Notes: generated by a model not told the origin, from the sequence alone. A stretch of 64,000 nucleotides of DNA from Crocinitomicaceae bacterium (GCA_023957475.1 JAMLHA010000011.1:1-64000); one strand, 5' to 3'; numbered from the stretch's first letter, positions 9,580-18,811 are shown. Program-made: numbers and translations.

Positions 9580-10184
9580 ATCTGTTCAGGTCGCTTGAAG
9601 AACAATTCTTGAGAGGTAGCAGATTCCAACATTGCTTTTACAACACTATCCAACGGTTTTGTAAATACATTGGGATAATCAATTTCACCCAATTCTTTTC
9701 GGATAGGATAAGCTAATTTTTCTTCTTTTATTGAAAATTGAGAATCAATTCCAGGTTTATTTCCTCGTGGGTCAACTCTAAACCAACCATATTCTTCCAA
9801 ATACAGAGCGTTTAAGCCATGTAAAGCATGCCCAGACTCAATATCTTTTCCATTTCGAAGTACTCGTTGATAGCAAAACCCAGCAGGAATACCCAAACCA
9901 CGAAGAAGGGCTGCTAATAAATGTGCTTTGGCAAAACAAATACCCTCTTTATTGTTAATCACATCTTCAGCATTTATGGTCACAATCGGATCTTTGGTAT
10001 CAAATGAGTGATGAATCTCGTCTCGAGTTATCTCAAAAGCTAATTTAGCTTGTTTTTCTTTGGATGAAGCTCGTTCTTGAATTCCTTTAATTCTGTCTTG
10101 AATTGCAGGCGTATTATAGACGATAATTGGCGGTATTTCTTGTAAATAATCATTAATATTTGAAGATTCTATTACCAGTTCCAT
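9576..10184 (-). CDS. Transglutaminase-like domain protein
   Basis: A cysteine-protease-fold protein of the transglutaminase-like family. The triad is visible as C83 in GICFAKAHLLAALLR, H122 in HALHGLNALYL and D138 in WFRVDPRG. At 202 residues with no signal peptide it is a compact cytoplasmic member, and its substrate is unknown. It converges on, and overlaps by 4 nt, the end of the plus-strand gene at 9579. Upstream (10185 onward) lies a repeat-rich spacer. Confidence 0.85.
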   Translation of the reverse strand: MELVIESSNINDYLQEIPPIIVYNTPAIQDRIKGIQERASSKEKQAKLAFEITRDEIHHSFDTKDPIVTINAEDVINNKEGICFAKAHLLAALLRGLGIPAGFCYQRVLRNGKDIESGHALHGLNALYLEEYGWFRVDPRGNKPGIDSQFSIKEEKLAYPIRKELGEIDYPNVFTKPLDSVVKAMLESATSQELFFKRPEQI

Positions 10185-10260
10185 AACAATCTATGTTTTA
10201 TTTATTAATACTATATGTGATTAATCTGCATTACAAAGATAATCTAAAATGGAATATGAT

Positions 10261-10430
10261 ACTTTGATTTGCTCAGCACAAGTGATGCTGATTTTTTTTG
10301 AAGTGGATTTTTATAAAAAAGGATTATCGCTGATTTTAGAAGTACTAAATAATCTAAATTATCTGTGCAAATCTGTTCAATCTGCGTAATCAGTGTTCTA
10401 TCAGTATTGCTAAAGGCAATTTAATCAAAA
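10261..10430 (+). repeat. Dispersed non-coding repeat, copy 1
   Basis: About 170 bp that aligns with the reverse complement of 40722-40925. Shared blocks include GCTGATTTTTTTGAAGTGGA (this copy has one extra T), TTATCTGTGCAAATC, AATCAGTGTTCTATC and TTGCnAAAGGCAAT, in the same order. There is no open reading frame. With the REP-like palindrome at 10526 it fills the 10185-10792 gap between genes. Confidence 0.7.
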
Positions 10431-10525
10431 TTACTTATCATCCTAATCTAAATTTTCATTTATAAAATAAAATTGAGTATTCACAAACATACCACTCTTA
10501 ACTTTAAAAATGGTAAAAATAAAGT

Positions 10526-10639
10526 TTTCTCCAAGTTTCACGTGTCGAAATGACAAATTGCAATAAGTGTCTATTTCGTGCGTAGCGCGATAATAACCTC
10601 ACTAGAATGAAGTCATTTCGACAAACTTGTTTGGAGAAA
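10526..10639. repeat. REP-like intergenic palindrome
   Basis: Imperfect inverted repeat. The left arm 10526-10554 (TTTCTCCAAG... GTCGAAATGAC) pairs with the right arm 10612-10639 (GTCATTTCGAC... GGAGAAA). The core GTCATTTCGAC...GGAGAAATC resembles the common intergenic palindromes of Bacteroidota genomes. No coding sequence lies in it. Confidence 0.7.
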
Positions 10640-10766
10640 TCCCTTTTAAAAAACTCAAGTGGTATATTAGCGACTATTCATAAAATAAAATTACAACTTT
10701 TTAAGTTGAAAAAAAAATTAAAATCGATTTTAACGAATATTTAATGGTAATTAATAGATAAAACAG

Positions 10767-10774
10767 TAACTTTG
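10767..10774 (+). promoter_or_regulatory. -7 box TAACTTTG
   Basis: A perfect TAnnTTTG box 18 nt before the ATG at 10793. It overlaps an upstream in-frame TTG at 10772, which rules that codon out as the start. Confidence 0.65.
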
Positions 10775-10792
10775 AATAGAAACAATAAAAAT

Positions 10793-11644
10793 ATGAAAAA
10801 AGTTATAACAACAGCGGTAGCGGCATCTTTGATTAGTATAGCTATTGCCCAAGTAAAAACTCCACAAGGTAGTACAAAAGCTGATTTTGAGACAACAGTG
10901 GGATTAACAGAAATAGAAATTGAATATTTTCGACCAAAAAAGAATAATCGTGTCATTTTTGGAGATGTAGTTCCGTTTGACAAAATGTGGCGAACAGGAG
11001 CGAACAAAAACACTGTTATTGAATTTTCTGATGATGTTAAAATAGGTGATCAACCGTTGAAAAAAGGGAAGTATGCAATTTATACCAAACCAGGTAAGGA
11101 TAGTTGGGAAGTGTATTTCTATTCAAATACCGAAAATTGGGGTATGCCAAACCCATGGGATGATTCAAAAGTAGTTGCTAAATATTTAGCTAAAGTTACT
11201 CCGTTATCATCAACAGTTGAAACATTTACTATTTCTATAGATGACCTTACAATTGATCAAGCAAATCTTACGTTTTCATGGGATAATGTGAGAGTTGCTG
11301 TTCCTATAACAGTTCCAACAGATGAAAAGGTAATGGCTACCATTGATAATACAATGAAAGGAGGTACGCCAACAGCAGCTGATTTTATGTCTGCAGCAAA
11401 TTATTATGTAGCAACGGGTAGAGATGCTCAACAAGCTAAAGAGTGGATGGATAAAGGTATGAGCATGATAAGTGAACCTCAATACTATCAAATCCATCAA
11501 CAAGCGATTATTTATGCAAAAGCAGGAGATTATAAAGGAGCTATAGAACTAGCTAAAAAATCACTAGATGCTGCTAAAAAAGCTGGTAGTGATGAGTATA
11601 TTAAGAAAAATGAGACTATGATTAAAGAGTGGTCGAAAAAATAA
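10793..11644 (+). CDS. Secreted DUF2911 family protein
   Basis: A 283-residue exported protein with signal peptide residues 1-19 (MKKVITTAVAASLISIAIAQ). The DUF2911 core follows: IEIEYFRPKKNNRVIFGDVVPF and GKYAIYTKPGKDSWEVYFY match the family. The C-terminal part (about 185-283) is helical and resembles TPR-like repeats (YYQIHQQAIIYAKAGDYKGAIELAKKSLD). The start is ATG 10793, placed by the promoter at 10767. Its function is unknown. It has its own promoter and terminator and so is monocistronic. Confidence 0.85.
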   Translation: MKKVITTAVAASLISIAIAQVKTPQGSTKADFETTVGLTEIEIEYFRPKKNNRVIFGDVVPFDKMWRTGANKNTVIEFSDDVKIGDQPLKKGKYAIYTKPGKDSWEVYFYSNTENWGMPNPWDDSKVVAKYLAKVTPLSSTVETFTISIDDLTIDQANLTFSWDNVRVAVPITVPTDEKVMATIDNTMKGGTPTAADFMSAANYYVATGRDAQQAKEWMDKGMSMISEPQYYQIHQQAIIYAKAGDYKGAIELAKKSLDAAKKAGSDEYIKKNETMIKEWSKK

Positions 11645-11661
11645 TTACATCTCAATGGATT

Positions 11662-11695
11662 AAAAATCGTGAGTATATATTACTCACGATTTTTT
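11662..11695. terminator. Bidirectional terminator
   Basis: A perfect 14-bp stem (AAAAATCGTGAGTA pairing with TACTCACGATTTTT) with a 5-nt loop. It lies between the converging DUF2911 (+) and TauE/SafE (-) genes and can serve both strands. Confidence 0.88.
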
Positions 11696-12524
11696 ATAAA
11701 TTATTGAGTATAATTCGAATAGCTACAAAAAATAAAGCAATTGAAAGAGCTCGAATAATAAATATTCCTTTTATTAATTTTGATAATCGTGCACCAATTA
11801 AAGCTCCTGGTATAATTCCAATAACTAATGCAATAATTAAACGAATAGTAGCTGTGTCACTATAGTGCCCTTCAAAAGCGTGTATAACTACACTAACTAT
11901 TGACATAATAGCTAAAATAAAATGAGATGTGGCTGTAGCTAAATGTACTGGAAAGTGTAATACATGCGTCATAGCTGGAACATGAATAATACCCCCACCA
12001 ATTCCCAATAAAGGTGAAAAAAATCCAACAAGTATACTGATGATGATTCCTTTTCTCATACTGAAAGCATATTCATAAAACTGTCCAGATTTATCTGTTA
12101 ATTTGTGATGAGTTAGGCCTTTTGAATTAGACCTTATAAGATCAACTTTACTATTTGTTTCACTACGAATAAATAGGAAAATTGCTAAGGTAATTAATAA
12201 TGCAGCAAACAACCAATCAAACAAGTGTCGAGGAATATATTTTGTTGTAAAAACACCAATAATTGAGCCCGGGACAGTCGCAATAGCAAAAATAATTCCT
12301 GCTTTAAAATCAACTTTTTTTGCACTTATATATGATAATGAACCAACTGTGGCATTTGTAGCAACAACTGCAAGTGAAATAGCTGTAATAATTTCAGGAG
12401 AAAATTCTGGATAGAAAAGGATAAGTATAGGGACTAAGATGAATCCTCCTCCAGCGCCTATTAACGTTCCTATGGAACCAATACCAAACCCTAAAAGTAT
12501 TAACGTATAAAAATTTTCAATCAT
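11694..12524 (-). CDS. TauE/SafE family sulfite/anion exporter
   Basis: A 276-residue inner-membrane protein with about eight hydrophobic helices. The duplicated TauE/SafE signatures are visible: GFGIGSIGTLIGAGGGFILVP near the N-terminus and GFFSPLLGIGGGIIHVP in the second half. The family exports sulfite or organosulfur anions, but the substrate here is unknown. It lies 9 nt downstream of the M28 peptidase gene on the same strand, so the two may be co-transcribed. Confidence 0.88.
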   Translation of the reverse strand: MIENFYTLILLGFGIGSIGTLIGAGGGFILVPILILFYPEFSPEIITAISLAVVATNATVGSLSYISAKKVDFKAGIIFAIATVPGSIIGVFTTKYIPRHLFDWLFAALLITLAIFLFIRSETNSKVDLIRSNSKGLTHHKLTDKSGQFYEYAFSMRKGIIISILVGFFSPLLGIGGGIIHVPAMTHVLHFPVHLATATSHFILAIMSIVSVVIHAFEGHYSDTATIRLIIALVIGIIPGALIGARLSKLIKGIFIIRALSIALFFVAIRIILNNL

Positions 12525-12533
12525 TGATGAAAT

Positions 12534-14075
12534 TTAAAACCCTCCTTTTCTTTCAGGTTGCTTAATTTCTGGCCATTTTTGACGTTCTCCTGTCTTTTTA
12601 TCAATTGGTAAAATCATTTGCTCTCTCGATGCTTTTTCGTTGTCCTCAGAAGCCATGTACGTTAAAATTGCTGTTAGAATGACGTTGTTTTTCAAATCAT
12701 CGAATACAATCTTATCGTAGGTATCTAAGTTGGTGTGCCATGTGTAATTCCAGTAACTCCAACTTGTTGCGTTTAAATTAAAAGCAGGAATTCCAGCTGC
12801 AATAAATGATGCGTAATCAGTACCACCACGACCAGGCTCTCCAGGAAAATTAGTTTCCACTTTTTGAATGGTATCAGGAACTACACTTAACCAGCGACTT
12901 AAATACTCATAAGCGTTTACAAACCCAGAACCGTTGATGCTTTTGATACGTCCAGTCCCATTGTCTTGGTTAAAAGAAACTTGAATGTTTTGTACGATTT
13001 CAGGGTGGTCAACAACAAATGCTCTTGAACCATTTAAGCCTTGCTCTTCACTGCCCCAATGACCAACAATGATCGTTCGCTTTGGGTTTGGATACAATTT
13101 CTTCAAAATACGCATAACTTCCATCATTAAGATAGTACCCGTACCGTTGTCTGTTGCACCAGTACCACCGTCCCATGAATCAAAATGAGCAGAGAGCAAT
13201 ACATATTCATCTGGATACACACTCCCTTTAATTTGTGCAATGGTGTTGAAAGTTGGTGCAATACCCAAATCTTTTGATTCTGCTACAATTTTTAGTTGAG
13301 GTTTGTCACCATGTTCAACCATGCGGTATAACATTCCATAATCTTCCAATTGAATGTCAACAGTTGGTATTTTTTTTGTTTTTGCTCCAAATATTTTTTG
13401 AGCACCAAAACCTTGTGACCAGTATGAATCTACAATAGCAACAGCACCTGCTTTTTCCAAAGCTTCTGGCAATGTTCTTTTAGTATAACCACTTTTCTTA
13501 AGATTGTCATCCCATGCTTTTTTTAATTCTTCTCTATCTTTTTTCATTTTCTCGAAAGATGCTTCCGTTGCCCACTCTTTCCAGTCAGAATCAGGGCGAC
13601 CAGTAGGTTGCAACATACCAATCATTACAATTTTACCTTTTACAGAAGGTAACCATTTTTGAAAAGAAATAGAATCTTTTATTTCTGGAAGGATGATTAC
13701 TTCTGCTGTTACTCCTTTTGAAGAAGTGCCCGGACTCCAAGCTAATTGTGTTCCATGCAAACTTTGAATACGTGGAAATACCATGTCAATATGTGTAATG
13801 CCACGCTCCCACGCTTTCCACTCGCCATATTGTTGGTTTTCAGCAGGAATACCCCAACTTGTATATTTTGCAACAGCCCAGTCGTGTGCTTTTTTCATTT
13901 GTGGTGTACCAACAAGTCGCGGACCGATATCATCCATTAATTCGTGAGCCAAAGCTTCTACTTGTGAATTTTTATAGACTTCATCCATAATTTTTTGAGC
14001 CATTTCACTTTCTTTTTGTGCAAAAAACAAAAATGGAGTTGAAAGTATTAATGAAGAAAGAAAGAATTTTTTCAT
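12534..14075 (-). CDS. Secreted M28 family zinc aminopeptidase/carboxypeptidase Q-like
   Basis: A 513-residue exported metallopeptidase with signal peptide residues 1-19 and a PA insert around 120-270. The M28 catalytic domain has the di-zinc ligands H297 and D309 (SAHFDSW... GATDNGTG), E343/E344 (HWGSEEQG) and D371 (NQDNGTG). Such enzymes release N-terminal amino acids or hydrolyse dipeptides in the periplasm or outside. This fits the three peptide transporters a few kb away, though no direct link is shown. Confidence 0.9.
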   Translation of the reverse strand: MKKFFLSSLILSTPFLFFAQKESEMAQKIMDEVYKNSQVEALAHELMDDIGPRLVGTPQMKKAHDWAVAKYTSWGIPAENQQYGEWKAWERGITHIDMVFPRIQSLHGTQLAWSPGTSSKGVTAEVIILPEIKDSISFQKWLPSVKGKIVMIGMLQPTGRPDSDWKEWATEASFEKMKKDREELKKAWDDNLKKSGYTKRTLPEALEKAGAVAIVDSYWSQGFGAQKIFGAKTKKIPTVDIQLEDYGMLYRMVEHGDKPQLKIVAESKDLGIAPTFNTIAQIKGSVYPDEYVLLSAHFDSWDGGTGATDNGTGTILMMEVMRILKKLYPNPKRTIIVGHWGSEEQGLNGSRAFVVDHPEIVQNIQVSFNQDNGTGRIKSINGSGFVNAYEYLSRWLSVVPDTIQKVETNFPGEPGRGGTDYASFIAAGIPAFNLNATSWSYWNYTWHTNLDTYDKIVFDDLKNNVILTAILTYMASEDNEKASREQMILPIDKKTGERQKWPEIKQPERKGGF

Positions 14076-14241
14076 GGGTTAACTATTGAATTTAATGATT
14101 CAGACAAATATAACAAAAACGATTAAATAGAATCAAAAAGTTAATTGATTTATAGAATGATAATTTTAAGCTAATGTTTGAAACATTTGATTATATTTAT
14201 ATAAGTAGGAAATAATACAAATGAAGTAATAAATTGTTATT

Positions 14242-14550
14242 ATGAAAGGTTTGATGTATATTTTAGAATGTTGTGATGGAGGTTATTACACTGGTAGCAC
14301 AAATAATCTTGAATTGAGATTAATTCAACATAATATGGGAGAGTGCGCAAATCATACAAAAAAAAGATTACCAGTTAAATTGGTTTACTTTGAAGAATTT
14401 CAAAGAATAGATAATACGTTTTATAGAGAAAAACAGGCGCAAGGATGGAGTGGATAAAAGAAAGAAGCGGTGATTAATAATTCTTTCAATGAACTCAATC
14501 CTTTAGCAGAATGTAAAAATAGCACTAATTTTAAAAATTATAAAAAATGA
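14242..14550 (+). pseudogene. GIY-YIG nuclease family gene with in-frame TAA
   Basis: UvrC-type GIY-YIG endonuclease domain (YhbQ-like). The frame starts at ATG 14242 with MYILECCDGGYYTGSTNNLELRLIQH, containing the GIY...YTG core, and reaches REKQAQGWSG before a TAA at 14455-14457. The same frame continues with KKEAVINNSFNELNPLAECKN, the usual C-terminal end of this family, to TGA 14548-14550. Intact relatives read GWSRKKKEAL at this point, so one nonsense substitution is the likely change. The 71-residue product that remains would retain the catalytic core. Confidence 0.75.
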
Positions 14551-14563
14551 TTTAGTTCTAGTG

Positions 14564-14593
14564 TCGGTGGTTTCGGCTACGCTCAACCACCGA
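14564..14593. terminator. Inverted repeat between convergent genes
   Basis: TCGGTGGTT (14564-14572) pairs perfectly with AACCACCGA (14585-14593) around a 12-nt loop. It lies between the broken GIY-YIG gene and the end of the minus-strand reductase gene. It may act as a terminator or be a dispersed palindrome. Confidence 0.6.
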
Positions 14594-14601
14594 TATTTAT
14601 A

Positions 14602-16788
14602 TCAATAACAATCCATTTTCACCAATCCTTTTTTCTGAAAATGATTTAATGGTTTGTTAGCATATTTTCTTGCAACTTGGTCTAATATTTCTAAGACTGA
14701 TTGTTCCATAGCAAGTGAACCGCAAATGTAAATGATTCCTCCATTTTTGAGGAGTTGAAGAATTTTTTCACCATCTCTTTGAATCAAATCTCCGACATAT
14801 ACTTTTTCATCGGTTTCTCGTGATAAGGCAATGTTTACAGTATTCAATAACTGACTTTCCTTATATTTCTGAATGGAATCTTCATAAAGAGAATAAGCAA
14901 TACTATTTCTACCTCCCCAGTATAAATGCGCTTCTTTGTGTTGTTTGTTTTCAGCTATCATGCCTAAGAATGGTCCCATACCGGTTCCGTTACCAATGAA
15001 AATCGCTGATTTGGAAGATTGGTAATGGAAATTTTTGTTGTTTTCAATAGCAGCTTCTATTGTTTGCCCAATTTCTATTGCATGCAAATAATTTGAACAA
15101 ATACCATATTCATCGAGTTTAACGCTAATCGTTAGTTCATCATCACTGACTTTCCCGATGGAATAATTGCGCTTATAAGGATCTTTTGGAGGATATACAG
15201 CCAATAAATCGCCCGATTTGAAGTTGATTTTTTGCTTCGCTTTTAATCGAAGTATAAATGTTGTTTGATCATTGTAGGTAATGCTTTCTCTATAAATTAC
15301 TTCAAATTGATTGGTTGGTAGTTTCTTGGTTTCAAAGCTTACTGGAAGTTGCAATGTAATTTCACTTGCCTTTTGCCAATCCAATGCCCATGTTTTCAAC
15401 GAGTGATACGATTGATTGTGGATTTTTACCAATGGTAGCAATTGGTTTGCATTGGTTTGTTTTGCAAATAACTCTTCTAATTGAACGGCATAGTTACAAA
15501 AATCGGGATAGGCTAGTGAACCAAACCCAACGATGGAATAGTGAAAGGAGTGGGTTAATGGCTGAGTTGTCCATTTTTGAATAAATTTATTTGCGCTCGT
15601 TGGTGCATCACCTGTGCCATAAGTTGCAGTGAGTACAATCAAGTGTTGAATCTTGTCAGATGGTTGATAGTTGTTCAATTCTGTTAAATACACTTTATTA
15701 CCTACTTTTACCAAGTTTTCGTAAATTAATTTAGCAAAATAGCGTGTGTTTCCTGTTTCACTACCAAATAAAATGACAATGTTGCTTTCGTTGTAAGCAA
15801 ATTTATTTTTGGTTTTACCCCGCATTTTCAATAAGGTAATTTTAAAACCAGAATAAATGAAATAAAGTATGCTAATTGCCGACAATCCTAATATTATTGA
15901 CCAAATTGAATTTTTTCGACCTGTATGTAAATCCAAACTTAAGTTGGATAATACAGTAGTAGAAGGTAGTTTTTCTTGATCTAAAATCTGGTGCTTAAAT
16001 TGGTCAACGGCAAGTGTTTTATCTTTTGTGAAAATGGTATAATATTCACTTTCATCTTCAAAAAGAGGAAATTCAACTCGTTGAATTGTTCCAATTTTCA
16101 CTTTTGAAAAAGAATAAGATCCCAACTTTTTTTGCGGTTTTTCAAAGTCAACTTCAAGTCGTTGAGGCTCGGAAACTTTTACCAATTCAAAGCGTTTTAA
16201 AAACAAATATCCACCAGTTAAAGCCACAACGATGATGGGTAGAAATGCCAAGCGTCCAAAAACAATGTGGAAATACTGCACATTTATTGTTTTTTCAACC
16301 TTGTCATACAAAGCCTTGAATGATCTGGTACGTTGAATGACCAAAACAATTCCCGAAAGAGCTATAAAAAACAATAAAACTGCTGTAACACCTTCTAAAA
16401 ACCGACCAGTAGTATCGAGAAATAAAGAGCGGTGAAAAGAAGTCATCCAACTATAAAAATCAGATTGTTGCTCAACTTTCCCTGATTTTTTACCAGTAGA
16501 AGGGTCAAATTGAAAAACGAATTGATCTCCATCTTCTGTGATTACATCGGCAACATAAAAACCGTTTACATCACGTTCGATGCTGGTGATTTCAAAATAA
16601 TGTGATTTTAATGAATCGATGGTTTGTTGAAGCGTAACATCGTTCCAGTTGGCATGAAAAGTTGTTCGACTGTTATTTTGGATAGGTTCAACCGATAAAA
16701 TGATTCCACTGATAGATGCAGCAATCAACACTGTTGAAGCTACAATGGCTAAAATTAAATGGCTCCATCTCCAAAAAGAACGTATCAT
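14602..16788 (-). CDS. PepSY-flavodoxin-FNR fusion flavoprotein reductase
   Basis: A 728-residue membrane electron-transfer protein. Residues of about 1-335 are a PepSY-associated membrane module with helices near 13-30, 135-152, 177-195 and 300-318. Residues of about 340-475 are a flavodoxin-like FMN domain (VILFGSETGNTRYFAKL). Residues of about 490-728 form a sulfite-reductase-type FAD/NAD(P) module (RNYSIGK for FAD, GNGTGMGPFLGMI and YICGSLAMEQSV for NADPH). It probably passes NADPH electrons through FAD and FMN to the membrane part, as proposed for ferric reductases of this type. It lies 7 nt downstream of the DUF2271 gene, so an operon is likely. Confidence 0.88.
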   Translation of the reverse strand: MIRSFWRWSHLILAIVASTVLIAASISGIILSVEPIQNNSRTTFHANWNDVTLQQTIDSLKSHYFEITSIERDVNGFYVADVITEDGDQFVFQFDPSTGKKSGKVEQQSDFYSWMTSFHRSLFLDTTGRFLEGVTAVLLFFIALSGIVLVIQRTRSFKALYDKVEKTINVQYFHIVFGRLAFLPIIVVALTGGYLFLKRFELVKVSEPQRLEVDFEKPQKKLGSYSFSKVKIGTIQRVEFPLFEDESEYYTIFTKDKTLAVDQFKHQILDQEKLPSTTVLSNLSLDLHTGRKNSIWSIILGLSAISILYFIYSGFKITLLKMRGKTKNKFAYNESNIVILFGSETGNTRYFAKLIYENLVKVGNKVYLTELNNYQPSDKIQHLIVLTATYGTGDAPTSANKFIQKWTTQPLTHSFHYSIVGFGSLAYPDFCNYAVQLEELFAKQTNANQLLPLVKIHNQSYHSLKTWALDWQKASEITLQLPVSFETKKLPTNQFEVIYRESITYNDQTTFILRLKAKQKINFKSGDLLAVYPPKDPYKRNYSIGKVSDDELTISVKLDEYGICSNYLHAIEIGQTIEAAIENNKNFHYQSSKSAIFIGNGTGMGPFLGMIAENKQHKEAHLYWGGRNSIAYSLYEDSIQKYKESQLLNTVNIALSRETDEKVYVGDLIQRDGEKILQLLKNGGIIYICGSLAMEQSVLEILDQVARKYANKPLNHFQKKGLVKMDCY

Positions 16789-16795
16789 TGCAATT

Positions 16796-17290
16796 TTATC
16801 CAGGGATTAAACGAACACTGCTAACATACACTTTTCCATTGATATTTTTGTTGATATTATCTTTGGACAATTCAAATTCTACATCGTTTGAAACATATTT
16901 TTGATCTTCAACGCCTGATTCAACACGAATTTTATACTTTTTGTCGATTGCAGATGCAGGAACTTTGATTAGCACGACTCTACGTTGACTACCTGCAATG
17001 GATGCGCCTGTGATTCCGTCTATTTTTTCTTTAGCTTTGACATGAAAATCCCACCATTTTTGCATTTCATCGTACCATTTTTTATCTTTACCCAATACGC
17101 TCAATGTTCTGTCATAAGTACCATCTGGCTTGATAAGAGATACAACCACCATGGCTTTTTCTCCTTTATAACTTACCATTTGAATCATGCACTTGTATTT
17201 TACATCTCCTTCACTGGAAGTAAAAGAAAGCCCAATGATGATAAATAGTGCAAAAACACCAATTTTACTTATTTTTAATAGTTGTTTCAT
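16796..17290 (-). CDS. Secreted DUF2271 protein
   Basis: A 164-residue exported protein with an N-terminal hydrophobic signal (MKQLLKISKIGVFALFIIIG). The DUF2271-type beta domain contains KPDGTYDRTLSVLGKDKKW and DGITGASIAG. The ATG at 17290 is preferred to the in-frame ATG at 17347 because it begins a normal signal peptide. DUF2271 genes commonly sit beside PepSY-type membrane reductases, as here, which suggests a periplasmic partner for the reductase. The exact role is unknown. Confidence 0.8.
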   Translation of the reverse strand: MKQLLKISKIGVFALFIIIGLSFTSSEGDVKYKCMIQMVSYKGEKAMVVVSLIKPDGTYDRTLSVLGKDKKWYDEMQKWWDFHVKAKEKIDGITGASIAGSQRRVVLIKVPASAIDKKYKIRVESGVEDQKYVSNDVEFELSKDNINKNINGKVYVSSVRLIPG

Positions 17291-17386
17291 ATCTACTTTA
17301 TACCAATTAGAGTTGTTCAACCTTGATTTAGTTACAAAAATAACCAAATATCTACATGATTCTAATCAAAATTCGAGCCAAAATAA

Positions 17387-17956
17387 TCAAACCCAATAAA
17401 AGAAATTAATAAAATGGATCATTCCGATGCCTATTAAAACAGGAAAAATGTATTCTCCAACTATCATTCTTCGTTTAATGGAGTAGAGGGCGCTCAATCC
17501 AGAAATGATAAAAACCAATGATATGTACCAAAGTGGCGGGTTAAATAGGCAGCCAATAGTCATAATTGAAGGGACTAACCATTCTAACTTTATGACATTT
17601 TTATCACGGTCATAGCTGACGAAAAAGAAAAATACAGCCAATAAAACCCATTGGATAATTTTTAGACCATCGAATACTATAGAGCTGAAAATGGCTTGTT
17701 GTTCTGTTGAATTTAGTGCAATTTCCCAAAAAAAAGGATGAATCAGCATGGAAATGGCTGAAAAAGCAACGATTGACCAGTGAAATCGTTCTTTTTGTTT
17801 CCAATTTTGGAAAAAAGGAATCAGAATTAGTGCAAAAACAAATAATTCGGAATACGTTACAGGAACTAAAAAATAATGGTGTTGAAACAAATTAAACAGC
17901 CCAAACAACAAGTATGTGAGCACAATAATTTGAACAGTTTTTACTGTATGAGCCAT
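17387..17956 (-). CDS. Six-helix integral membrane protein of unknown function
   Basis: A 189-residue, strongly hydrophobic protein with about six membrane helices and short charged loops (NWKQKERF, YDRDKNVIKLEW, KRRM). No family is recognised. The start ATG is directly adjacent to the map stop codon, so it is probably translated from the map transcript. Function cannot be inferred. Confidence 0.72.
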   Translation of the reverse strand: MAHTVKTVQIIVLTYLLFGLFNLFQHHYFLVPVTYSELFVFALILIPFFQNWKQKERFHWSIVAFSAISMLIHPFFWEIALNSTEQQAIFSSIVFDGLKIIQWVLLAVFFFFVSYDRDKNVIKLEWLVPSIMTIGCLFNPPLWYISLVFIISGLSALYSIKRRMIVGEYIFPVLIGIGMIHFINFFYWV

Positions 17957-18733
17957 TTATTTTTTAGAAAGCGCTTCGTGGATGAAGTCAAATGTTGAAA
18001 GAATAACTGGTTCGCCATCTACAACTGCAATATCGTGTTCAAAATGCGCACTTGGTTTACCATCGGCTGTAACAATTGTCCATTCATCTTCCAAAACCTC
18101 CACTTTTTCTGTTCCAACGTTAATCATTGGTTCAATAGCAATCGTAAGGCCGTTTTGAATTTTTTTACCGTGACCTCTTCTTCCGTAGTTAGGCACTTGC
18201 GGATCTTCGTGCATTTTTTTTCCTAAACCGTGTCCCACCAAATCGCGAACAACGCCATAGCCATGTTTTTCAGCATGTGTTTGAATTGCCCAGCCGATAT
18301 CATCTATGCGATTGCCTACTTTTGCTTGAGCAATACCAAGATAAAGACATTCTTCGGTTACTTTTAGCAATTGTTTTTTTTCATCGGAAACCTCTCCGAT
18401 TGCAAATGTATAAGCATGATCTCCGTAATATTCTTTGTATAAAGCACCACAATCTACGGAAACAATATCACCTTCTTGAATTTTTATGTCAGTCGGTAAT
18501 CCGTGCACCACTTGTTCGTTGATAGAAATTAAAAGCGTGCTTGGACAACCGTATAAACCTTTAAAACCTGGAATTGCATTTTGAGAAATGATGTATTCTT
18601 CAGCCATTCTGTCCAATTCCAAACCTGTAATTCCAGGCCGAATCATTTCTGCAACTTTCCCCAATGTTCTACTAACAATTTGAGCTGCTTCGCGCATGAT
18701 TGCAATTTCATCAGCAGTTTTATAGATAATCAT
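17957..18733 (-). CDS. map: Type I methionine aminopeptidase
   Basis: Removes the initiator methionine from nascent proteins in the cytoplasm. The five metal ligands are all visible in order: Asp in SVDCGAL, Asp in YGDHAYTF, His in GHGLGKKMHEDP, Glu in AIEPMIN and Glu in FEHDIAV. The start at 18733 gives MIIYKTADEIAIMREAAQ, which matches the family; an in-frame ATG at 18754 would add seven residues. A -7 box lies at 18763-18770. The membrane-protein gene follows directly. Confidence 0.95.
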   Translation of the reverse strand: MIIYKTADEIAIMREAAQIVSRTLGKVAEMIRPGITGLELDRMAEEYIISQNAIPGFKGLYGCPSTLLISINEQVVHGLPTDIKIQEGDIVSVDCGALYKEYYGDHAYTFAIGEVSDEKKQLLKVTEECLYLGIAQAKVGNRIDDIGWAIQTHAEKHGYGVVRDLVGHGLGKKMHEDPQVPNYGRRGHGKKIQNGLTIAIEPMINVGTEKVEVLEDEWTIVTADGKPSAHFEHDIAVVDGEPVILSTFDFIHEALSKK

Positions 18734-18762
18734 ATTTCTTTGTAAAAAATTCATTTGAAATG

Positions 18763-18770
18763 CAAAAGTA
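18763..18770 (-). promoter_or_regulatory. -7 box TACTTTTG of map
   Basis: A perfect TAnnTTTG on the minus strand, 29 nt before the chosen map start codon. Confidence 0.55.
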
Positions 18771-18811
18771 CAAAAAAGAGGTGAAGTGTCCTATCGAACA
18801 ATTCGTTTTAA

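Noticed and set aside
10185..10760. Search for an RNA gene or small protein in the 600-bp spacer
   Set aside because: Only the two repeats were found; no tRNA-like T-loop, no reading frame of useful length and no strong promoter except the one for the DUF2911 gene.
10772..10792. TTG start of the DUF2911 gene
   Set aside because: It lies within the -7 box, so it would not be on the transcript; ATG 10793 starts a normal signal peptide.
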